NCBI GenBank assembly: GCA_905182985.1
Contig: CAJJDN010000028.1
Coordinates: forward strand, 535,807-599,806
From: Paramecium sonneborni
Lineage: Eukaryota > Ciliophora > Oligohymenophorea > Peniculida > Parameciidae
Direction: 5' to 3'
Length of the DNA stretch: 64,000 nt
The position numbers were made by a program, and so were the translations under genes. How positions within the stretch are numbered: the first letter of the stretch is position 1; every line of letters starts with the position of its first letter. Below the pieces are notes generated by a model. The model made no database searches. It was given only the letters and a program-made list of their open reading frames with translations, and was not told where the DNA came from. This document shows, in pieces, positions 1 to 11,595 of this stretch.

Positions 1-352
1 GTATAAAATAATTATATTTCTTTTTAAAAATCGACTTATAATCATATCATTCAATAAGTAATGGTTCTTAATCTTTTAAGTATTATTACTTTATGTATAA
101 CTAGTTTATTATATTAATTATTTTATTAATAATACAAATAACTTATAAATATTGAAAGAATAATAAAATGTTGGTTGAATTTAAATAAATATCATTGCTA
201 GAAATTGCTTCCATAAGATTTAGAAATCAAATCTTAATTAAATTACTTCCATAAAAAATATAAGTAAATATTTAATGAGAAAATAAACAATAAATATTTG
301 AGAAGAATTATTATAATAATAAAATTCAAATTTTAACAATATAATTAATTTC
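1..352. other. AT-rich leader with no supported gene
   Basis: I see no reading frame with a start and coding character here on either strand under the ciliate code. It is probably the 5' flank of the coiled-coil gene that starts at 353 plus the 3' flank of whatever lies to the left. No telomeric repeat (C4A2/C3A3) is present, so this is not a chromosome end. Confidence 0.5.
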
Positions 353-3048
353 ATGTCTTTAGCTAGAACAAGTTAAAGTTCAAAACATTAAAGGAATAGT
401 GAGAGTCGTTTTCAACAATAAATTAAAACTTTAGTTCAGAATATCAATAATCCACCTTAAAGTTTAACATAATAATGGATAAAAGATAAGGAAAATGAAT
501 AAAAATAATTATTTGAAGAAGTTAGATAAAGCGAATTTGCAGGAAGATCATAAACAATTACATAATTAACAGAGTTAGCAAAAAAAATTGGAAAAATAAA
601 GAAAAATTTTTTAAGTTTTACGGATGATCGAATGAGAACACCAGCATCAGATAAAAAGAGTCGTAAATCTACTAAATCAGGGAAATCAGTGAAAAGTTAA
701 AGTAGAAAGTAGAGCAAATTATCCCAATCAAGAGGGTAATTGAAAAGCCTAGAACAGAGTAGAAGTAAATCATCAAAAAAAAGTAAAAAAGGATTAAAGT
801 CATCAAAAACACAATAAACTCCAAAATTTACAAAAAAAACTTTTGAAAATAAGTTAGGTAGTTTTTCCAAGGTTGTGTAAAACTAAAAAGATAGCATAAG
901 ACCTAATGTTAGAAAAACAGAATCAAGAGGTTCTAAACATGTTGCAGACCGTAGTTTAAGGTAAAATTTTTAAATATAATTAAGTCCACCTAGATCAACT
1001 TTAAATTCATCTAAAAAATAATAATATAATAGAAAAGAGTATGGTACTTATTATGACGATGGAAGTTCAATAACAGAATCAAGTGATTCAAAAGAAATGA
1101 TAAACCTAAAAGTAAACTCAAAAAAACAATTATTAAAATATGAAACTCTTCTTGAGAGTGAAAGAAAAGGGCTTGATACAGAAGTATGCTAATTAAGTAG
1201 AGAAGAAAATTTAATGCTTACAACAAAATTAGAATCAGTTTCTAAAGAGAAACTCCTACGAGAATATCGTGTTTTATATTATAGAAGTAAAGAAGTCAGA
1301 AAATTATTAACTGAGTATTATGAATAGAATCTAAGTCTTAGTGATGAATTAAATGATTTAAAGCAATTATTATCAGAAAAATGTACTCAAATTAAATAGT
1401 TAAAAAAAGATTTAAAGAATTAATCAAAAGAATTTAAATTAATGTAAGATGAATATAGCAGCAAATTAGATTAGCTTGGTAAGTCATATTAATAATAAGA
1501 AATGAATTCTGTTCCTCTAAATGATTATGATAGCATTAAAGAAGAAAATGAAAAGCTCTTAGTAGAAAATGAAATGTTAAAAGATGATTATAAAGATATT
1601 GCTTAAAAATTATAATAACTAGAAAATGACATTTATTAAAAGAGACAATATGAACATCCTGATTAAGATATTTCTCAAAGACTTTAAAGAGAAGTTGATT
1701 CTTTAAAAGATTAAACAGAAAAAATAAGAGAAGAAAATATAAAACTTAAATTATAATTAGACAAAGAAATGCTTACTAATAGAGAATTAGCTTAATAAAT
1801 AAATTTTAAGAAAACTGAGATTGATGGAACATTTGAGCTGAAATAATAAGAATTAGCCTAAACTAAAGCATAACTATAATCTGCAAATTCTAAAGTTTAA
1901 AAATTAGAGTAATAGATTAGCCAAATGAAATATTAAATTATAGGAGATCAAGAGTAATCTTTCTAGGTCAAAGAAAAAATATAGAGATAAGAAGAAGAAT
2001 TAAGAATAGCTATTCTGAAAGTTGAAAATAGAGAAAAAGAATTAAATGAGTCAAAACAAAAAGAATTAGCATTAAAAAAGATAATTTTAGAACTTGAATA
2101 AAAACTAGATAATTAATCCTCCGTTTCTCAAATATATTATGAGCCAAATTTCTCTATTAACAAATCAAATCATGCAGAATCATGTAATATTTATTATTAA
2201 ACTCTTAGATTTTAATAAAGAATTATAAGCTGAAAGATAATTTTTAGTAAAAACTTAAGAATAATTGTTGACTCTTTAAGTAGAAAATGAATAATTAAAA
2301 AGAAACTTGAAGTAGTTAGAACTAGAGTTATCTTTTGAAAAGTAGACTAATGAATAAATTAAGTCAAGATTAGCATAAATTTAACAAGAAAAGGATGTTT
2401 CAATTTAAAGGGTACAAAAATAATTTGATGAAATGGAAAACACTCGATAAAAAGAACTGATGGTAGTTGAATAATCTTCTAAAAATTAAGAAAATATGTT
2501 ATACAGTGCTTAATAGAGAATTAATGATTTAGAAAGCGAACTAAGAATCTTAAATAAATAAGAGTAAGAATTAAAGAATCAAATTAATGACTAAAGAATA
2601 CAAATTGAAAGATAATAATTAAAAATTGAATAAAATGAAATGAAGTTAAATGATTTACATGATTAGATTTATCAAATTTAATCTGAAAACTAGCATTTGA
2701 ATGAAATAAATAAGTAACTCAGAATCTAACTTTAATAATTAAATAGGGAAGTTGATTAAATTGACAGAATAAAGGATAATTATAAAAATAAATATTTAAG
2801 TAATAGACAAGATAACAAAAAAATAATATATTAACACCCAGAAGTATTTATAAACTAATATCTAGAAAGAAAATGTGATGAAATAAACATATACTAATGA
2901 AGTAGAGAGGATAAGAAGTGAAAAAGAATAGCTAGAACGATTAAAAAATTAAGAAGAACAATAACGAAATTCAAGAGATAAAAAACTGTAAGTTATCAAT
3001 GATTTACAATAAATGATAAAAGTCAATAAAAAATCATTCGATAAATGA
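353..3048 (+). CDS. long coiled-coil protein with basic Ser/Lys/Arg-rich N-terminus
   Basis: The gene has three exons with introns at 2184-2208 (25 nt) and 2844-2865 (22 nt). Removing them gives exactly 882 codons ending in TGA at 3046. The first ~200 residues are low-complexity and basic, rich in KS, SR and SK dipeptides. From about residue 260 to the end the protein is a near-continuous coiled coil with heptads rich in Glu, Lys, Leu and Gln. No catalytic motif is visible. The shape fits a structural protein of the cytoskeleton or basal body, but that role is inference from architecture alone. The start is the first ATG after an AT-rich leader, and the frame is open throughout. Confidence 0.85.
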
Positions 3049-5574
3049 AGTTAATTGTATTATTATAAAGATTTTAATTTTTCAATAAATTAATATTTTA
3101 ATTTTAAAACTAAACTTTAGAGATTAAAATTACATTCAATTATAAAAAAATTACATCACAAATAAACAATTTCATCATTAAATTAAATTATTATCTCGAG
3201 TTTAAATTTCTTATTAAATCAAATTGAAATTATTTTTATATTCCTATCCATTTTTATTCTCATTATATTTCTATAATTTATAATCAAATCTAAGTCTTCT
3301 TAAAATTATTTTTTTGAATAAAAAGATTTGACTTAATTTTCTTGTTTACATAATTACCCTTATTTCAAAGAGATACTTTTAAAAAGATAAAAATTCCAAT
3401 CTTTTATGAATCTTAAAGTTTTTCTTAAAAAATAAAAAGTTGATTTATCTTTTTTTTAATTTCTATAAATCATCTAATAGCAATTATTCGTATATGAAAA
3501 ATCAATTTCTCTCAAGTTATCATCACTAAATTCTTTTCAACAAATAATTTTTATCAAATATAAATATATTCAGTTAAGCCTCAGTTATTTCTATTTTGCC
3601 AAAAATCATTATTATTTTTTATTAGTAAAAATATTTTGAATATTTCGAAAATGACAAAAAAAATGTTACTTGAAATAAAAATATCAAAAGAAAAGATTGA
3701 ATAACTTAAAATTAAGAATAAATTGAAAAAAATGTAAGTTTGGGCAAATTAGGTTCATTGGTAATAATTATATAGAATTAAATCAATAATTATACCTAAC
3801 CCAAAAAAAGAAAAAGTAATCCTGCCATCTCTCAAATAAAGTCTTAAAATGAATTATTTTTAATAATTTAATCTTAACTTTTTAATTATGAAAGGTAGTC
3901 AAGATTTTGGATTTGAGTAAATTATCTGAGTATTCAAATTAATTCTTAATGAAAGACACCCTATATAGTAGATAGTAGATTTAGATTATTAACTACAAAA
4001 TTAATAGTGTGAGTATTAATAATGATCAAACATGACTAATATAATCTTTGAATTATTTTATTTATTGTAAGTCTAGATTTTTGTTTTTAAATGGAAAAGT
4101 TTATTATTTACTTAGATTAATATTATAAACCTAATTTAAAACACATTTTCTTGTTAAATTCTGAAATTATTCTACTTAACAGGGAAAAAGATAATTTACT
4201 AATTTGATAAATTTAATGTAAAACGAATATATAGTTTATGTATATAAAAATTTTAATATTTCAACTGAGATTTAGGATTTCTTATTCGATTTTTTATATC
4301 TCACTAATAAGTTTTTTTTGATAATCTTATAGGTTATCTTTAGGTGTTGATTTTAATNATAAAAAAATTACATCACAAATAAACAATTTCATCATTAAAT
4401 TAAATTATTATCTCGAGTTTAAATTTCTTATTAAATCAAATTGAAATTATTTTTATATTCCTATCCATTTTTATTCTCATTATATTTCTATAATTTATAA
4501 TCAAATCTAAGTCTTCTTAAAATTATTTTTTTGAATAAAAAGATTTGACTTAATTTTCTTGTTTACATAATTACCCTTATTTCAAAGAGATACTTTTAAA
4601 AAGATAAAAATTCCAATCTTTTATGAATCTTAAAGTTTTTCTTAAAAAATAAAAAGTTGATTTATCTTTTTTTTAATTTCTATAAATCATCTAATAGCAA
4701 TTATTCGTATATGAAAAATCAATTTCTCTCAAGTTATCATCACTAAATTCTTTTCAACAAATAATTTTTATCAAATATAAATATATTCAGTTAAGCCTCA
4801 GTTATTTCTATTTTGCCAAAAATCATTATTATTTTTTATTAGTAAAAATATTTTGAATATTTCGAAAATGACAAAAAAAATGTTACTTGAAATAAAAATA
4901 TCAAAAGAAAAGATTGAATAACTTAAAATTAAGAATAAATTGAAAAAAATGTAAGTTTGGGCAAATTAGGTTCATTGGTAATAATTATATAGAATTAAAT
5001 CAATAATTATACCTAACCCAAAAAAAGAAAAAGTAATCCTGCCATCTCTCAAATAAAGTCTTAAAATGAATTATTTTTAATAATTTAATCTTAACTTTTT
5101 AATTATGAAAGGTAGTCAAGATTTTGGATTTGAGTAAATTATCTGAGTATTCAAATTAATTCTTAATGAAAGACACCCTATATAGTAGATAGTAGATTTA
5201 GATTATTAACTACAAAATTAATAGTGTGAGTATTAATAATGATCAAACATGACTAATATAATCTTTGAATTATTTTATTTATTGTAAGTCTAGATTTTTG
5301 TTTTTAAATGGAAAAGTTTATTATTTACTTAGATTAATATTATAAACCTAATTTAAAACACATTTTCTTGTTAAATTCTGAAATTATTCTACTTAACAGG
5401 GAAAAAGATAATTTACTAATTTGATAAATTTAATGTAAAACGAATATATAGTTTATGTATATAAAAATTTTAATATTTCAACTGAGATTTAGGATTTCTT
5501 ATTCGATTTTTTATATCTCACTAATAAGTTTTTTTTGATAATCTTATAGGTTATCTTTAGGTGTTGATTTTAAT
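3049..5574. repeat. 1,216-bp segment present twice around a single N
   Basis: Bases 3142-4357 recur as 4359-5574 with a constant offset of 1,217; I found no difference between the copies when reading them side by side. One N at 4358 separates them. Two perfect copies joined by one N look like overlapping contig ends placed side by side rather than a true tandem duplication. Each copy holds only short open frames, for example one of 92 codons on + at 3651-3929 and its twin at 4868-5146, with no recognisable product. The rest is AT-rich and looks non-coding. Confidence 0.85.
4358..4358. other. single-base assembly gap (N)
   Basis: The only undetermined base outside the 793-nt gap further right. 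It sits exactly at the junction of two identical 1,216-bp copies. Confidence 0.95.
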
Positions 5575-5979
5575 TTTTTCTTTTAAAGTTTCAGATCAAT
5601 TTATATAACTTTGATTGATTCCTTCATTTTCTTAGGTTGCTTGCTATTTTTAGTGTTGAAATGCTCATTATAGTTACTGCCTTAGATTTAAAATTCTTGG
5701 ATATTATTTATGGGTTTTTCATTCAGCCTTTAAGTAGATGCTTCAGTGTATTTGATATTTAAAAGCCTAAAAGGAGAACATTAGACATTAAATGCTTTGT
5801 TTTGAATCTTTGTGAGGGCTAACTGCAAATTATTATTACTAATTTACATATAAATTAATAAATAACTATTATTCATAAGTTATATTCTAAGTTATCAAAA
5901 TAATTAAATTAAAATTATTAGAATTGCATTGAAGATAGAGATGGGGTATCTTGGTATTTTATTGAGTATAAAATATGGA
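5575..5979. other. no confident gene
   Basis: A + strand frame opens at the ATG near 5660 and runs about 118 codons to a TGA near 6013, overlapping the end of the minus-strand gene remnant. With one stop codon in AT-rich DNA, frames of this length arise by chance, and the translation shows no recognisable motif. I leave it uncalled. Confidence 0.4.
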
Positions 5980-6520
5980 TCAATTCCTTCCATTTTTTAG
6001 GAATTATTTTTTGACATAGAATTCTGCTTTAGGATCTATTTAATTACTAAAATCATCTTCTCTAGAAAATCCAATTAATTTAAAAATTTGAATTCGTATT
6101 AACTGATAGATTAATCCTTAATATAAAAACTGTAATTTTTTAGTCGCTTCTATTAGTTTATATTGCCATTTGATAATCCATAATTATAGTCTTTATAAAC
6201 TTTGATACTGAAGTTAATCAAATAGAGATATATTTCAAATCTTATGAACATATTATAATTTATGATCATCTCCTTTAATCAAGAGATATATTAATTTATT
6301 AATCAAAGATTCTAAAACTAATAAATGATAAGGTTCATCAACAAATTAATTATTTATTTTTATTTACAGAAAAATTGAATCTCTCAAAGAGATTATCCTT
6401 ATTTTTATATAAGCTCAAATATGCTATGATTAGATAATATTTATATATCTTATTTGAGACTCCCATGCCCCACTAATCTTATTAGTTTTCATGCTAAATA
6501 GATTTTCCTAGATTTATTAT
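5980..6520 (-). pseudogene. frameshifted or decayed gene, unknown product
   Basis: Reading right to left, a convincing C-terminus runs through KWQYKLIEATKKLQ and GFSREDDFSNQ to a TGA at 5980-5982. Upstream, coding character continues (DNLFERFNF, then FVDEPYHLLVLESL), but the frame changes once near 6345. An in-frame TGA then occurs near 6245 unless a 42-nt GTT...CAG intron is assumed. No clear start was found. Either this is a pseudogene, or a real gene with sequence errors and one unusual intron. The product is not recognised. Confidence 0.45.
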
Positions 6521-6850
6521 TAAATTTATACTAATTCATAAAATAAGGATAAATACACATTAATTTTTAATTAATTTAGTTGATTTTAAAAGTTTATTTG
6601 AAATCCTTGAAATATTAAATTAATAAATTTGATGAATTTATAAGATTTGATTAAGCAATTCATTCAAGCCACATTTATAGTTAAAACAAAAGTTATTTGA
6701 ATAATTCATTCAAAGTTGAAAAGCTAATTTAAGAAATAAAATTTATTGTTTTAAAAATATCATATATTGTAATAATAGAGAGTTCAAAAGTATGAAAGAT
6801 TTAATAATATTAGCAATTTAATACTTATATTTTATTATAATGATATTGGT

Positions 6851-7489
6851 TCAATCATAATAGACTCTTCCAGTCATCATATTATAGAAATCATCAAATG
6901 TTACAAAACCATCATCATTTAGATCAGCTTTTCTAAAAATCTTTTTAATTTCTTCATCACTCAAATCATCTCCTAAATCAATTGAGACCCTTTTCAATTC
7001 ATCCCAAGTAATTCTACCTATAATTATTCAATGATTTAACCTTCACGATTGAGATCAAATAAATTAAATGTTCTCATTAAAGAACCTTTCGTTTCTTTTA
7101 GGTTTTATTTAACTGTAGCTAATTTGATAAAATTGTCGAATGAAAATCCTCCTTAATTATCTTAATCTATCTCTCCTAAAACTTAATAAATCATTTTATT
7201 TTGAGCTCTAAGTCCTAATTCTTCAAAAGCTCCTTTTAATTCAGCTGGATCAATTGTACCACTTCCATCATCATCAAATAGATCAAAAGCTTTCTAAATA
7301 GATATAATTCTATAAAATACTAACTTTTAATTCAATAACTTCATCTCGACTTAAATTTTATCTAACATATGTATCTGGATTAAATTATTTATCATCTAAA
7401 ACTGGTTTTTATGGAGGAGGTGGTGGTGGAGGAGGTTGTTAAACATTTTTTGATTCTTTTTTTGATTATGAACGGGGATTCGATCTCAT
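6851..7489 (-). CDS. centrin-like four-EF-hand protein with proline-rich N-terminus
   Basis: Two introns (31 and 23 nt, both beginning GTTA) leave 194 codons. Residues 1-45 are an extension with basic Ser/Lys and a run of eight prolines. The rest is a calmodulin/centrin fold: EF1 has the canonical loop DDDGSGTIDPAE after KKAFDLF. EF2 (DQDNQGGFSFDNF) and EF3 (DLNREGRITWDEL) are weaker Ca2+ binders by sequence. EF4 is DLNDDGFVTFDDF. The protein ends GRVYYD. Centrins act at basal bodies and, in Paramecium, in the contractile infraciliary lattice; the polyproline head is less usual and may bind a partner. A centrin assignment is firmer than calmodulin because of the AFDLFDDDGSGTID start. Confidence 0.85.
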
Positions 7490-8115
7490 ATATCAAATTT
7501 ATATAAATATATATTATAATTACACATATAAATAATTTGAACATTCTTTTTATTTCTCAATTATTTATAAATGAATCTATTCTTTTTCTTTCTTATTCTT
7601 CTAACATATTTTTATTTTTATTCATCTTTTTCACTTTATAAAGGAGTTCTCTCTTCAATCTCCATTATAACAAATACTAATTTTATAAAAATATAAATTA
7701 CCTCTTTCTTTCTCGAGCTTAAGTATCACTTTCAAGTTATTATTGATCTAATTATTATTGATGATTAAGTTTTACTTTTTAGATTTTGATATTTCAAGAA
7801 AAAATTTAAAGTTTCTTTATTTGAAGCAGGCAATTAAAATGAAAATTCTTATACTTGCAAACTCTTCAAATCCGATTAACTCAGAACAAGTTTATTTTAA
7901 AATCTCTAATTTTGCTATCCTCTCTATATATAAGTTATAGTTTTTTTTCTTTTATATTAATTAATTCCCTATTTCATTTACTTTGTGACAAGATAGTCTA
8001 CCTATCTTATTTTTCTTTTGGAAAGTTAAAATTACACAAATAATCTAATTCTTCTTAAATTCTCTCCTAAAATCGAATTAAAAGATTAAAAAAATAATCA
8101 TTATAATAATTATTA
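7490..8115 (-). CDS. doubtful small gene between centrin and kinesin
   Basis: Two overlapping minus-strand frames stay open. One runs from an ATG near 8100 to 7486 if a canonical 25-nt GTA...TAG intron at about 7678-7702 is removed. The other ends at a TGA at 7732 and has more glutamine-coded TAA/TAG, the usual mark of real Paramecium coding sequence, but lacks a clear start. Both are Lys/Gln-rich with no motif. A small gene may be present, but I cannot fix its structure. Confidence 0.3.
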
Positions 8116-8236
8116 TTTTATTGTTTAATAAATTTAAAATAATTTTAATAAAAATGAAACATTTTAACAATTAATTGATATGTTACAAAAGATAATTACT
8201 TTTGATAATTTATAGTATATAAAATAGTAAAATTAT

Positions 8237-9826
8237 TCATTTTATTTTAATCTTGAATTTATTAGTTCTATCTTATAAAACAGCATTTTTTGTTGTTTCT
8301 TCTTATACCATTGTGCTTAAAAATGGATTTGAAAATCTTTTTGATTCTGGAATTTTATGAATTTCGATAGTATTGATGGTTTATTAAGAATTATTACGGC
8401 CTTATTTTATATTAAACTAAATTGGACTGTAAATTCTATCAGTTTAACAACTCTGTTCTACAGTCTATGGTTGCATTTAAGAAATAATCGAACTTTTATT
8501 ACTCAAATCACAAAATCTTACTTCTGATCCTCTATATGTAAATGATTTATCTTAGTTTTCTTTTTCAACAATTAGACCTTTAATTTAGTTTATAATTAAT
8601 TTCTATTTTCTCATATTTGATGCTATTTATTACTCTACATTTTAAACAATAACTTTAGTTTCCTATTCTTTTTATACATTTTAATATAAAGTATTTAAAT
8701 TTTTATGTAAACCATTATTAATAAGAAAGTAACCATTTAATTATTATTCAAGATGTTAGATTTCAATAGATATTGATCTCTTAGGTTATTAAATTTAGAT
8801 TTATGTGATAGTTTAAGTTAATTATGTTTAAATAGCACATGCTTATTATGCGTATTTCAAAGTATTCTCAGTTTCTTCACTAAATTATTTACTTATGCAT
8901 GCAATAAAAAGAGTCATTGAATTACCACTTAAAGATTATTTTAAAATTCTAGTTAATTTTGAATTTCTATAAGGAATATGTGATTTACATTAATTCAACA
9001 TCATAATACATTATCCTAAAGCCAACAAAGATTTATTAATATTTTAACCTTCTTATTAAATTTTTTAAGTTCCTCCATTTTTATAATTGTAACATCTTTC
9101 ACTTCCTGCCAAATCAGCTAATATTAATTTACCATCATATTTAATATTTTATTTTTCATCATAATTCATCACTTAAATCTATACAATAGCATGTGATCTA
9201 GATGAATATTGATTACTAGCAGTTGAGGCTAATTATCTTCTTTTTTGTGCTTATTAAATTAATTAAATCAAATGATCCTCGTCAACTATACATTATTATG
9301 ATAAACCAAGTATTTTTGTATCTCCATTCTTATCTTCTAAAACTTACAAATTTTATGTGCTTTATTCTAATAAATCAATAATCTATTCATTATATATTTC
9401 ATAAAAACTAATTTTTATAAATCCATTTTTCTTTAGTTGAAAAAGTTCTTTAACTGCTTAATATACTATTCCATAATGATCCTTTTAATTTACTATTTTT
9501 TTACATATGAGTTCCCAAACATTGTATGAGTTTTTCCTGATCCTGTCATACCGTAACATAACACTGTCATATTGAATCCTTCAAACAATTTACTTATAAA
9601 TTTAGATAAAGTCTAATAAATAAACAATAATACTCCTTCATAAACAGATACATTGGAATCATTTTCAGTAAAGATTTTCTAAAAATTCATTTCTCTATTT
9701 GATATTCTAAGCTATTTCTTTAAATTTCATTATTACTATTTTTTCATTAACAACTTCTATTGGATTTGTAGAATCTGTGTTAGAGCGTATACGGACAAAA
9801 ACCTAAAAAGGCTAGTTGATTTTCAT
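8237..9826 (-). CDS. kinesin motor protein
   Basis: The N-terminus (QVFVRIRSN) begins the motor domain directly. P-loop: [13 protein letters not shown]. Switch I region: [10 protein letters not shown]. Switch [11 protein letters not shown]. These are followed by [25 protein letters not shown] and the neck-proximal ENTLKYAQQA. The tail of ~170 residues is short, with no long coiled coil. Introns of 25 and 21 nt are supported by family alignment. About 10 codons after the P-loop the frame slips by one base at a run of seven A (plus-strand T run 9496-9502). One extra base would restore it, so the coding length is one short of a multiple of three. I read this as a sequence error or recent mutation. 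The motor should walk on microtubules; the subfamily is not assigned. Confidence 0.88.
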
Positions 9827-9987
9827 ATAAAATTTATTTAACGTATATATTATATATAATATTTATAAAATTAAACATAATATGCATCTTGTTTAAACTA
9901 AATAAAAAGAATTACCTTCTTAAACTTTTATATACTATATGTATAACATTTATTATTTACTAATATAAGCTTATAATTTTTCTTATT
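9827..9987. other. short intergenic spacer
   Basis: AT-rich spacer of about 160 bp between the kinesin start and the stop of the next minus-strand gene. Nothing recognised. Confidence 0.5.
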
Positions 9988-11573
9988 TCAAAATAATTGT
10001 GCGATTACTTTCTCCTCTTTCTTTTTCATTATTAAATTTGTATTGTATTTTAGTTTCAACTATTTTTCAATTTAATAGCTTTCTAACGGTTTTTCCAAAA
10101 GTTCACTTTTGTATTTATGTTGAAGACATTTACAAAATATATAAAATTTTTCTTTATCATGTAATTTCTATTAAAGCAAATCTAAATCAGATAGTAAATA
10201 ATATAAGCAATCAATATGTTTTACAGCTTTTTCAATTTATTCTAATTTTAAAGTAGCTGCAAATTCAAAGTTTGAATTCTTATCCTTACCAAGCAATTGA
10301 TGAATAAATTAATAAATACTAATCTCAATCTTTTATGGATCTACCATTTTTGAGATACATTATACTAAAAATTAACATAGAAGTAATTTCTATTTATTAT
10401 ATTTATATAATTACTAAATGTTACACAATTGGTTATGAAGCAGTTCTTTCAATATGAGTAAGTATGACATTTAAAGATTCTAAAATTAACCTAAAAATTC
10501 AATTAAATAATTTACATGTTATAATGTGGATCTAAAAATGAAGAATAATCAATAAAAAATACTTTGAAGAAATCTGGATAATCTAAAAATAGATTTTATT
10601 TTATTTTGATTTCTTTATTAATAGCATTTTCAATAATAAAATTACTTGTATGTCTTTTAACTAAAGAGAACAATGCTTTGATAAAAAGAGGTTAAGAAAA
10701 GTTCAAATTATTTACAGTAAATTCATGATTATCTAGTTTAATCATTTTTTAATTCACTAAAGATGTAAATCTACCCCATATTTTCTCATTGAAACTTTTT
10801 GTTTAAGTCCATTTATCAAAAAAAATATATTCTTCTTTGAATTAAGTTTCTTCAGGAGATTTTAAGATTCCTAAATTTAAAACTGTATCATTTTAAAAGT
10901 TCAATTAAATTAAAATATCAACAATAGTTTTCTTATCATCACATTCTAATAAATAATTAAGTAAAGTTTCAATTCCTCTGTTTGATGTTTATGATCTTTT
11001 GATAGTAATTGCAATTAGATTTGTATTAAAATTGCTTAATTCTTCAAATTTAGGGTTGATTCTTAAATGATAAGAAACCAATAAACTTAATTTAGGATAA
11101 TAATGTAAAATTTAATCAAGCTCATGTTATTATAATAATTCATCAATTTAAAGTGAAAGTGATATTACTTCTTTTTTAGATTAATAATTCATCAAAACAA
11201 CATCTAATGATGAATTGAGGAATTAAATATTTTATGGATTAAAAATTAAGTTAATAAGTGGTAATTTTAATTATGGATTGACTAAAAATGACATGAGTTA
11301 GAAAGGAAATAAATTAGGATCACTTTTGCTTAAAAATATTTAAGCTTCTTCTAATGGGATTTCTTTTCTAAGATACCACAATAAAACTATTTCTGAATAT
11401 AGCTAATCAGCAGATTAGAGTAAAATATAATTTGAAAATTTATGAGATAACTTTCCCTATAGAAATTCTTTTAATATTATTAATCTAATTTGGTTGTGCT
11501 CTAAATTTTATATCTTTGACAACATTTTTTGAGGGGATTGTAAATTTGGACTAATAATTGTATAATTATTCAT
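9988..11573 (-). CDS. unknown helical protein, 511 aa
   Basis: Two 25-nt introns give an exact 511-residue frame. The sequence is rich in Leu, Ile, Asn and Gln and predicted mostly alpha-helical, perhaps HEAT- or ARM-like, with no transmembrane segment or catalytic motif I recognise. Landmarks are an N-terminal MNNYTIISP, a central ALFSLVKRH, and a basic C-terminal tail containing MKKKEEK. Its start lies only 22 bp downstream of the stop of the ion-channel gene, a typical compact Paramecium spacing and not evidence of an operon. The ATG is the first in frame after that stop. Confidence 0.8.
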
Positions 11574-11595
11574 AATATAAAATATAAATATTAGT

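Noticed and set aside
3142..5574. Transposon or satellite duplication
   Set aside because: No terminal repeats or transposase; the N junction and perfect identity point to assembly.
7758..8043. Short + strand frames with ordinary start and stop codons
   Set aside because: They follow the standard code; under the ciliate code they are mirrors or fragments of minus-strand sequence.
9490..9510. Programmed +1 frameshift in the kinesin gene
   Set aside because: Programmed shifts are typical of Euplotes, not Paramecium, and no shift-site motif is seen; an indel in an A run is simpler.
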